Positions 8,234 to 13,757 of a DNA stretch of 13,757 nt are shown one piece after another; within the stretch, counting starts at the first letter, position 1; every line of letters begins with the position of its first letter. Below the pieces are notes generated by a model that saw only the letters and a program-made list of their open reading frames with translations, did not search any database and was not told where the DNA came from. Source of the DNA: Anaeromyxobacter_A sp035636195 (GTDB lineage Bacteria; Myxococcota; Myxococcia; Myxococcales; Anaeromyxobacteraceae); the NCBI GenBank assembly GCA_035636195.1, contig DASPZP010000070.1, forward strand, positions 1 through 13,757, given 5' to 3'. A program made the translations under genes and the position numbers.

Positions 8234-8244
8234 GCGCCTCTCGT

Positions 8245-8263
8245 AAGCGGCGGGGGGCCGCTT
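8245..8263 (-). promoter_or_regulatory. Hairpin in the O-methyltransferase leader
   Basis: AAGCGGC (8245-8251) and GCCGCTT (8257-8263) are perfect 7-bp inverted repeats around a homopolymer G5 (C5 on the transcript strand). The structure ends 11 nt before the ATG at 8233, immediately upstream of the GAGAGG ribosome-binding site. No T-run follows, so it is not a terminator; it may affect translation or be incidental. Confidence 0.4.
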
Positions 8264-8317
8264 CGCCTCCTGCGGTGCAGGCGCCGGCGCACCCTCGTCC
8301 GGCCTCGAGCGTACGCG

Positions 8318-8346
8318 TTGACAGCCTCCATGCCGCAGCGTAAGTA
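8318..8346 (+). promoter_or_regulatory. Possible promoter of the MgtE_N/NRAMP/NUDIX operon
   Basis: A perfect TTGACA (8318-8323) sits 17 nt ahead of TAAGTA (8341-8346), a poor -10 match. The transcript would begin near 8353, about 49 nt before the ATG at 8402. The -35 is convincing, the -10 is not. Confidence 0.4.
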
Positions 8347-8401
8347 GGCGCGAGCTTGGCGGCCACGGCTGCCCGCGCAGCGCCCAGGGGAAGAGGCTCG
8401 C

Positions 8402-9679
8402 ATGCCCGGCACGCCCACCGTCCAGAGCCCCGGCGATCCCCGCTTCCTGTACTTCTCGGCGCTGCTCGGCTGCCCCGTGCGCGCCAGCGACGGACGCCGG
8501 ACCGGCAAGCTCGTCGATCTGGTGGTCCAGACAGGAGAGCCGTACCCGCCCGTCGATGCTGCCGTCGTCGCCGAGGGACGGGAGCGACGCCACGTGCCGT
8601 GGAGCGCGGTGGCCGAGGTGGGGCCCGGTGGGCTCGTGCTGCGGGAGGGCGCCGTCGCCGCCCCCGCCTCGGCCCAGCTCGGGCCGGACCGGCTCTCGCT
8701 GCGCGAAGATCTGCTCGATCGCCAGATCGTCGACGTCGAGGGCGCGAAGCTGGTGCGGGTGAACGACCTCCACTTCCTCGAGACGAGGGGCCAGCTCCGC
8801 ATCGCTCATGTCGACGTCGGCTTCCGGGGCCTGGTGCGTCGCATGGGCTGGGAGTGGCTGGTCGACCGGACGGTGGGAGCGCTGCGGCCGCGGGCGCAGT
8901 ACCTCGCCTCGGATCACCTCCTCTCCTGGAAGCTGGTGCAGCCGCTCGACAGCGCGCCGGGCCGGGTCCGGCTCGAGGTGGCGCAGCAGGCGCTGGCGCA
9001 GCTGCACCCCGCCGATCTGGCCGAGATCCTGGAGGAGCTCGACCGCGACCAGCGGACGCGCCTCCTGCAGCGGCTCGACGTGGAGACCGCTGCCGAAGCG
9101 CTCGAGGAGGCGCCTCCCGAGATGACGGCCCAGCTCCTGGAGGAGGTCACGCCGGAGAAGGCGGCCGACATCCTCGAGGAGATGGCGCCCGACGAGGCGG
9201 CCGACGTCCTCGGCGAGCTGCCGCACGCAGCGCGCGCGGAGCTGCTCGGCGCCATGGAGCGGCCGGAGGCCCGCGAGGTCGAGCGGCTCCTCGATTTCCC
9301 GCCCGACTCGGCCGGCGGCCTGATGACGCCGGACCGGGTCGAGCTGCGGCCGCAGGAGACGGTGGCCGATGCCCTGACGCAGCTGCGCCGGCACGCCGAC
9401 GACCTTCCGCTCGTCTACGAGGTCTTCCTCACCGAGCGCTCGGGGCTCCTGGTGGGAGTATGCACGCTGCGTGACCTCTTGCTGGCCGAGAGCCGGACCC
9501 CGCTCGCCAGCATCGGCCGCGAGCCCCCCGCGACCGTCCAGCCAGGTGCCTCGCTGCGCGAGGTGGCGCAGGCGGCCTCGAAGTACAACCTCGTCTCGGT
9601 CCCGGTGGTGGACGCGCGGGGCGTGCTGCAGGGGATGGTGACGGTGGACGACATCCTGGCCCGAGTGCTCGATGCCTGA
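8402..9679 (+). CDS. Soluble PRC-barrel / MgtE N-terminal / CBS-pair protein, probable Mg2+ sensor of the adjacent transporter
   Basis: A 425-residue protein without membrane segments. Residues 17-82 and about 100-165 look like two PRC-barrel domains (beta-rich, GRRTGKLVDLVV and VEGAKLVRVNDL). Residues 195-300 are an MgtE N-domain: superhelical repeats LHPADLAEILEELD, VTPEKAADILEEM and APDEAADVLGELP, then FPPDSAGGLMTPD at 299-311. Residues 305-425 are a CBS pair ending in VPVVDARGVLQGMVTVDDI. In MgtE channels these N and CBS domains bind Mg2+ and gate an attached pore. Here the pore is missing and the next gene, overlapping by 8 bp, encodes an NRAMP-like transporter. I infer a regulatory or sensor subunit acting in the cytosol on that transporter. 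The ATG at 8402 has GAAGAGG 5 nt upstream. Domain calls are firm; the PRC calls less so. Confidence 0.88.
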   Translation: MPGTPTVQSPGDPRFLYFSALLGCPVRASDGRRTGKLVDLVVQTGEPYPPVDAAVVAEGRERRHVPWSAVAEVGPGGLVLREGAVAAPASAQLGPDRLSLREDLLDRQIVDVEGAKLVRVNDLHFLETRGQLRIAHVDVGFRGLVRRMGWEWLVDRTVGALRPRAQYLASDHLLSWKLVQPLDSAPGRVRLEVAQQALAQLHPADLAEILEELDRDQRTRLLQRLDVETAAEALEEAPPEMTAQLLEEVTPEKAADILEEMAPDEAADVLGELPHAARAELLGAMERPEAREVERLLDFPPDSAGGLMTPDRVELRPQETVADALTQLRRHADDLPLVYEVFLTERSGLLVGVCTLRDLLLAESRTPLASIGREPPATVQPGASLREVAQAASKYNLVSVPVVDARGVLQGMVTVDDILARVLDA

Positions 9680-10949
9680 GCTGCACGCCGTCGAGCGCGC
9701 TGCGCCGCCGCGTCGGGCCCGCTGGCGCAGCTTCCTCACGTTCCTCGCGGTGTTCGGGCCGGGGCTCATCACCGCCAGCGTCGACAACGACGCGGGCGGC
9801 ATCACCACGTACTCGGTGGCGGGCTCGAACTACGGCTACACGCTGCTCTGGACGCTCCTCCCCATCACCGTGGCGCTCATCGTCGTGCAGGAGATGTGCG
9901 CGCGGATGGGCGTCGTCACCGGCAAGGGCCTGTCGGACCTCATCCGCGAGAACTTCGGGGTGAAGGTCACGTTCTGGACCTCCATCGCGCTCATCGTGGC
10001 GAACCTCGGGAACGTGATCTCCGAGTTCGCCGGGGTCGCGGCGAGCCTGCAGATCTTCCGGATCCCCATCATCGTCTCGGTGCCCATCACCGCGCTGGCG
10101 GTGTGGCTCCTCGTGCTGAAGGGGACCTACCACGGCGTCGAGAAGTTCTTCCTGGTGGCGAGCCTCTTCTACATCGCGTACCCCGTCAGCCTCGCGTTCG
10201 CCCACCCGCCCTGGGGCGAGGTGGGGCGGGCGCTCGTCATCCCGCACTTCTCGAGCGAAGCCGGCTACGTGGGGATGCTGATCGGGATGGTCGGCACCAC
10301 GATCGCCCCCTGGATGCAGTTCTATTTGCAGTCCGCGGTGGTGGAGAAGGGCGTCAAGCTCGAGCACTACCGCTACTCGCGCCTGGACGTCATCGCGGGC
10401 TGCATCGTCACCGACCTGGTCGCCTTCGCCATCGTGGTCGCCTGTGCCGCGACGCTCTTCCGGGCCGGCGTGAAGGTGGAGACGGCCGGTCAGGCGGCCC
10501 AGGCCCTGGCGCCGCTGGCGGGCAAGAACGCCTCGTTGCTCTTCGCCTTCGGCCTCTTCAACGCCTCCTTCTTCGCCGCCGCCATCCTGCCGCTGTCGAC
10601 CGCGTACTACGTGTGCGAGGCCTTCGGCTGGGAGTCCGGCGTCGACAAGAAATACGGCGAGGCGCGCCAGTTCTACTGGCTCTACACCTCCATCCTGGCC
10701 ATCGGCGCGCTGGTGGTGCTCATCCCGCGCCTGCCGCTCGTCCGCATCATGCTCGTCTCACAAGTCGTGAATGGCGTCCTCCTGCCCTTCGTGCTCATCT
10801 TCATGCTGCTCCTCATCAACCAGGAGAAGCTCATGGGGGCGTACCGCAACGGCCGCTGGGCGAACGCCATCGCCTGGGTCACCACCGTCGTCATGATCGC
10901 GCTCACGCTCTACCTCGTCGCCATCGGCGTGCGCGACCTCGCCACCTGA
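9672..10949 (+). CDS. NRAMP-superfamily divalent cation transporter, NRMT-like (probable Mg2+)
   Basis: A 425-residue integral membrane protein with about 11 hydrophobic helices, the usual NRAMP size. TM1 begins GPGLITASVDNDAGG (30-43); aligning from GPG, the metal-binding DPGN of classical NRAMPs becomes D40-A-G-G43, keeping the Asp but losing Pro and Asn. In TM6, GTTIAPWMQFYLQSAVVEKG (208-227) corresponds to the classical MPH-N-LYLHSAL block, with Met replaced by Ala212 and His by Trp214. The Met is known to favour soft transition metals such as Mn2+ and Fe2+; its loss is a feature of the NRAMP-related Mg2+ transporters (NRMT). The upstream MgtE_N/CBS gene overlaps by 8 bp, which supports Mg2+ as substrate. 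The ATG at 9672 is inside the preceding gene, implying coupled translation. Superfamily certain, substrate inferred. Confidence 0.9.
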   Translation: MPELHAVERAAPPRRARWRSFLTFLAVFGPGLITASVDNDAGGITTYSVAGSNYGYTLLWTLLPITVALIVVQEMCARMGVVTGKGLSDLIRENFGVKVTFWTSIALIVANLGNVISEFAGVAASLQIFRIPIIVSVPITALAVWLLVLKGTYHGVEKFFLVASLFYIAYPVSLAFAHPPWGEVGRALVIPHFSSEAGYVGMLIGMVGTTIAPWMQFYLQSAVVEKGVKLEHYRYSRLDVIAGCIVTDLVAFAIVVACAATLFRAGVKVETAGQAAQALAPLAGKNASLLFAFGLFNASFFAAAILPLSTAYYVCEAFGWESGVDKKYGEARQFYWLYTSILAIGALVVLIPRLPLVRIMLVSQVVNGVLLPFVLIFMLLLINQEKLMGAYRNGRWANAIAWVTTVVMIALTLYLVAIGVRDLAT

Positions 10950-10959
10950 CGGGAGTCCC

Positions 10960-11379
10960 GTGTCCGACCGCCGCGCCTTCTCCATCTCGGTGTTCTGCCG
11001 TCACGCGGGGGCGGTGCTGCTCGTGAAGCACCGCCGCCTCGGCAGCTGGCTCCCGGTCGGCGGGGAGATCGAGCCCGGCGAGACGCCCCTCGAGGCGGCG
11101 CGCCGCGAGCTGCGCGAAGAGACCGGGCTCGAGGGACGGTTCCCGGCGGGGCTGGGCGTGGACGGCACGCCGCCTGGCCTGATCGGCTACGAGGAGCACC
11201 CGGCCGGCTCGAAGGGCCTCCACCTCAACTTCGCCTTCGTGGCCGACGTCGGCGCGCGCCAGCTGGCCACGTGCGACGAATGGACGGAGGCCCGCTGGGT
11301 CACCTCGTCGGACGGCCTCGACTGCCCCGAGAACGTCCGCCAGCTGGTCGCGATCGCTCTGGCCACGCCGGCGGGATAG
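10960..11379 (+). CDS. NUDIX hydrolase
   Basis: A 139-residue single-domain protein. The full Nudix box G-x5-E-x7-RE-L-x-EE-x-G-L is at residues 35-57 (starting GEIEPGE, ending RELREETGL) and supplies the Mg2+-binding glutamates. Members hydrolyse nucleoside diphosphates linked to another moiety (damaged dNTPs, ADP-ribose, NADH, mRNA caps); which one cannot be told. The start is GTG at 10960 with GGGAG 4-5 nt upstream, 10 nt after the transporter stop, so it is the third gene of that operon. A Mg2+-dependent enzyme after a Mg2+ transporter may be chance. Confidence 0.92.
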   Translation: MSDRRAFSISVFCRHAGAVLLVKHRRLGSWLPVGGEIEPGETPLEAARRELREETGLEGRFPAGLGVDGTPPGLIGYEEHPAGSKGLHLNFAFVADVGARQLATCDEWTEARWVTSSDGLDCPENVRQLVAIALATPAG

Positions 11380-11387
11380 CGGATCGC

Positions 11388-11439
11388 GGTCGGGGTCGCA
11401 GTCGAGGTCGGGGGCGAGGTCGGGTCGGGTCGGGGTCGT
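11388..11439. repeat. Degenerate GGTCGN hexamer tandem repeat upstream of udgX
   Basis: Between the NUDIX stop and the udgX start the sequence runs GGTCGG, GGTCGC, AGTCGA, GGTCGG, GGGCGA, GGTCGG, then two GTCGG units and GGTCGT. It is a degenerate hexamer array of about 52 nt with two 1-nt contractions. Related hexamers recur at 13368-13387 on the opposite strand. The G-runs might support quadruplex-like structure, but this is not shown. Confidence 0.75.
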
Positions 11440-11474
11440 CGGCGCTGGCGTTCGCGGATGCCCATCTTTCCGCC

Positions 11475-12149
11475 ATGCCCCGACGCCTTGCCGCAGGGTC
11501 CGCCGATCGTTACCTCCCCGCGAGGCCCACCCTCCCGCTGTTGCGCGAGGCCGCGGCCGGTTGCCGGGCGTGCCACCTGTGGGAGCGCGCGACACAGACG
11601 GTGTTCGGCGAAGGCGCGCGCCGCGCCGACGTCGTCCTCGTCGGCGAGCAGCCCGGGGACCGCGAGGACCTCGAGGGGCACCCCTTCGTCGGTCCTGCCG
11701 GACGCCTGCTGGAAGGCGCGATCGCGGCGGCCGGGCTCGACCGTACCCGCATCTACCTCACGAATGTCGTGAAGCACTTCAAGTGGGAGCCCCGCGGGAA
11801 ACGCCGCATTCACCAGAAGCCGGACGCCGCCGAGATCGGCGCCTGTCGCCCCTGGCTCGACGCCGAGCTCGCGGTCCTGCGGCCCGCGGCGGTGGTGTGC
11901 CTGGGCGCCACCGCGGCGCAGGCGCTGCTCGGCCGCCAGTTCAAGGTGACGCAGCACCGCGGCCGGCTCGTGCCCTCCCCCCTCGCGCCGCTCGTGATGG
12001 GGACGGTGCACCCATCGTCCATCCTGCGCGCGCCGGACGAGGACGCCCGGCGGCGCGAGCTCGCGCACTTCGTGGAAGACCTCACCGTGCTCGGGCGCGC
12101 CCTCGCCGCGGCCAAGCAGGCGCCAGGCTCGGCCTTCGACCAGCCCTAG
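11475..12149 (+). CDS. udgX: UdgX-type uracil-DNA glycosylase (Fe-S, covalent uracil-DNA cross-linking)
   Basis: A 224-residue DNA-repair enzyme of the family-4-like uracil-DNA glycosylases. It excises uracil from DNA. Motif A is GEQPGD (57-62) followed by FVGPAGRLL, and motif B is HPSS (179-182). The UdgX-specific insertion is present: VVKHFKWEPRGKRRIHQKP, with the KRRIH loop at 109-113. In the Mycobacterium smegmatis UdgX the equivalent His attacks the abasic sugar and stays covalently bound to the DNA. Cys30-x2-Cys33 and Cys124, with probably Cys142, would hold the Fe-S cluster. The ATG at 11475 starts the recognisable protein; no Shine-Dalgarno precedes it, and CATCTT 6 nt upstream may act as a -10 for a leaderless mRNA. 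The frame is open further upstream but there encodes only Arg/Gly-rich repeat. Its stop shares CTAG with the converging mtnP stop. Confidence 0.93.
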   Translation: MPRRLAAGSADRYLPARPTLPLLREAAAGCRACHLWERATQTVFGEGARRADVVLVGEQPGDREDLEGHPFVGPAGRLLEGAIAAAGLDRTRIYLTNVVKHFKWEPRGKRRIHQKPDAAEIGACRPWLDAELAVLRPAAVVCLGATAAQALLGRQFKVTQHRGRLVPSPLAPLVMGTVHPSSILRAPDEDARRRELAHFVEDLTVLGRALAAAKQAPGSAFDQP

Positions 12150-13030
12150 CTGGCGAGATACTTTCCGAGGAGCGGGCGAAGCTTCTCGCGCACCGGGGCC
12201 GGCAGGCGCGTCGTGTCCGACCAGATCGCGAGCGCCAGGGCCGACTGACAGGGGCAGGCCTTGTCCGCCAGGGTGGGGAGGGCCGGGATCGTGCGGCGGA
12301 TGAGCTCGAGCGCGTTCTGGGTGGCGGTCTTCACGTTGGCCAGGATCTCCTCGATGACCTTCGTGTGCTCGACGTGCGCAGGGTGTGGGCGCCAGCAGTC
12401 GTAGTCGGTCGGGAGGGCGACCATCGCGTAGCAGATCTCCGCCTCGCGGGCGAGCTTCGCCTCGGGCATGACGGTCATGCCGATGAGCGCAGCGCCCCAG
12501 GCCCGATGCAGCTCGCTCTCCGCTCGCGAGCTGAACTGCGGCCCCTCCATGCAAACGTAGGTTCCGCCCTGGTGGACGCGGGTGGAGAGGCCCGTTCCGC
12601 CCTTCACGAGCAGGTTGCGCAGGTTCGTGCAAAAGGGCGATGCGAGCTCCACGTGCACAGCCAGCTCGTCATAGAAGGTGCCCGCCCTCCGGAAGGTCTT
12701 GTCGATCACCTGATCCGGGATGACGAGCGTCTTCGGGGCGAGCTCCTCGCGCAGGCTGCCGACCGCGCCGCTGGCGAGGATGTGCGTCACGCCGAGCGCC
12801 TTCAGCGCGAAGATGTTGGCGCGGTAAGGGACCTGCGAGGGATTGAGGAGGTGTCCCTCGCCATGTCGGGAGAGGAGGGCCGCCGGGACCCCGCCGATCT
12901 CGGTCAGCGTGATGGGGCCGGAGGGACGCCCGAACGGGGTCTCGATCTCGCGCAGGTCGCCCTGCCCCAGGCCGCCGAGCGCCTCGCCCAGGCCCGTACC
13001 CCCGATCACACCGACCATCACGCTCGACAT
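12146..13030 (-). CDS. mtnP: S-methyl-5'-thioadenosine phosphorylase
   Basis: A 294-residue purine phosphorylase of the MTAP family, a little longer than the roughly 280 residues usual. It splits 5'-methylthioadenosine with phosphate into adenine and 5-methylthioribose-1-phosphate, in methionine salvage and polyamine metabolism. Landmarks: GVIGGTG (7-13), SRHGEGH (54-60), a phosphate/ribose block YRANIFALKALGVTH, MEGPQFSSRAES (161-172), and PTDYDCW (207-213), whose Asp residues select 6-aminopurines, so adenosine-type rather than inosine-type substrate is expected. A CPC pair is at 259-261 near the C-terminus, as in some thermostable MTAPs. The ATG at 13030 has GGGAG 5 nt upstream; an internal ATG at 13018 is less likely. 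It lies downstream of the rRNA terminator and overlaps the udgX stop by 4 bp. Confidence 0.95.
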   Translation of the reverse strand: MSSVMVGVIGGTGLGEALGGLGQGDLREIETPFGRPSGPITLTEIGGVPAALLSRHGEGHLLNPSQVPYRANIFALKALGVTHILASGAVGSLREELAPKTLVIPDQVIDKTFRRAGTFYDELAVHVELASPFCTNLRNLLVKGGTGLSTRVHQGGTYVCMEGPQFSSRAESELHRAWGAALIGMTVMPEAKLAREAEICYAMVALPTDYDCWRPHPAHVEHTKVIEEILANVKTATQNALELIRRTIPALPTLADKACPCQSALALAIWSDTTRLPAPVREKLRPLLGKYLAS

Positions 13031-13062
13031 GCGGACTCCCGTTGCAGCGGCCAGAGGGGCGA

Positions 13063-13068
13063 AGTCTA
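13063..13068 (-). promoter_or_regulatory. Possible -10 box of mtnP
   Basis: TAGACT on the minus strand (13068-13063) matches the -10 consensus at 4 of 6 positions and lies 32 nt before the ATG at 13030. The region between the rRNA terminator and mtnP must hold its promoter if the terminator is efficient. No clear -35 is seen. Confidence 0.3.
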
Positions 13069-13114
13069 GCGCGAAGGCCGCGCGACGGGGCCTTTCGCTG
13101 AGCGCGCTGCCCTG

Positions 13115-13149
13115 AAAAAGGAAAAGCCCGCCGGTTGGGGCGGGCTTTT
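13115..13149 (-). terminator. Intrinsic terminator of the rRNA operon
   Basis: On the minus strand, beginning 10 nt after the 5S 3' end, AAAAGCCCGCC and GGCGGGCTTTT form a perfect 11-bp stem (13139-13149 with 13122-13132) around a 6-nt loop. It is followed by CC and TTTTT (13119-13115). It separates the rRNA operon from mtnP, which starts 85 nt further on. Confidence 0.93.
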
Positions 13150-13158
13150 CGAAAAAAA

Positions 13159-13274
<116 letters not shown>

Positions 13275-13414
13275 AAGTTTAAAAAGAACGGGCAGCACGA
13301 GCTGCCTGAACATCGAATACGAAGGGTAAGAAGCGACCAGCGCGGCGATCGCGGGTCCACGAATGGGACCTCGACCTTGACCTCGACAGAAGGCCTTGTC
13401 GGCCTGAGAAAAGA
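13275..13414 (-). other. 23S-5S intergenic spacer of the rRNA operon
   Basis: About 140 nt of transcribed spacer with no tRNA. It contains a perfect 6-bp hairpin GGCAGC/GCTGCC (13291-13296 with 13301-13306), a second AGGCC/GGCCT inverted repeat near 13391-13405, and a hexamer repeat at 13368-13387. Part of it presumably pairs with the 23S 5' flank for RNase III processing, but that flank is outside the window. Confidence 0.8.
13368..13387. repeat. Short ACCTCG/ACCTTG hexamer repeat in the rRNA spacer
   Basis: Three tandem hexamers, ACCTCG, ACCTTG and ACCTCG, followed by AC. The reverse complement reads GTCGAGGTCAAGGTCGAGGT, the same GGTCGA-type unit as the array at 11388-11439. Confidence 0.7.

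Positions 13415-13757
<343 letters not shown>

Noticed and set aside
8234..9808. Very long minus-strand open frame continuing the O-methyltransferase frame upstream for more than 500 codons
   Set aside because: It is antisense to the MgtE_N/CBS gene, is rich in His, Arg and Leu-Glu repeats that mirror the opposite coding strand, and has no domain. It is a high-G+C shadow.
11271..11474. Upstream extension of udgX with an Arg/Gly-rich N-terminus
   Set aside because: It overlaps the NUDIX gene and the hexamer array, and is low-complexity; the UdgX domain begins after the ATG at 11475.

Overview
The window is about 70% G+C bacterial chromosome with strong third-position G/C bias. Gene content and base composition fit a high-GC proteobacterial-type or myxobacterial chromosome (an Anaeromyxobacter-like Myxococcota is my best guess, from general gene style only; no taxonomic marker was compared). 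It is compact housekeeping and accessory DNA. I see no transposase, integrase, phage gene or CRISPR array.

Layout. (1) 1-2671 (+): two genes of a multi-subunit, FAD- and iron-sulfur-dependent amino acid/amine oxidase (sarcosine oxidase, opine oxidase and HcnABC superfamily). The first is cut by the window edge and carries a [2Fe-2S] ferredoxin end plus a Rossmann flavin domain. The second fuses a BFD-like [2Fe-2S] domain to the DAO-type oxidase. proC follows (2719-3552). (2) 3556-5675: a membrane-anchored deiodinase/thioredoxin-fold protein (-), a thioredoxin-like [2Fe-2S] ferredoxin (+) and a SirB1-family transglutaminase-like protein (-). (3) 5760-5920: tRNA-Asn(GTT) with its own sigma70 promoter and a strong intrinsic terminator. 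(4) 6036-8233: a stand-alone receiver domain (+) and two SAM-dependent methyltransferases (-). (5) 8402-11379 (+): a tight operon of a soluble PRC-barrel/MgtE_N/CBS protein, an NRAMP-superfamily transporter whose metal-site motifs differ from classical NRAMPs, and a NUDIX hydrolase. (6) 11475-12149 (+): a UdgX-type uracil-DNA glycosylase. (7) 12146-13030 (-): methylthioadenosine phosphorylase. (8) 13115-13757 (-): the end of an rRNA operon, with the 23S 3' part, the 23S-5S spacer, 5S and a terminator.

How the genes work together. The oxidase pair probably forms one electron-transferring dehydrogenase complex. Its iron-sulfur modules are distributed differently from the textbook arrangement, and a palindromic repeat lies exactly in the linker of the fusion. 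The MgtE_N/CBS protein and the NRAMP-like transporter overlap by 8 bp and look like a split Mg2+ sensor plus transporter. Convergent gene pairs are packed with 3-nt gaps or 4- to 8-nt overlaps. Several genes lack a Shine-Dalgarno but have a -10-like box 6-7 nt before the start codon, which suggests leaderless transcripts. A degenerate GGTCGA-type hexamer repeat occurs both upstream of udgX and in the 23S-5S spacer.
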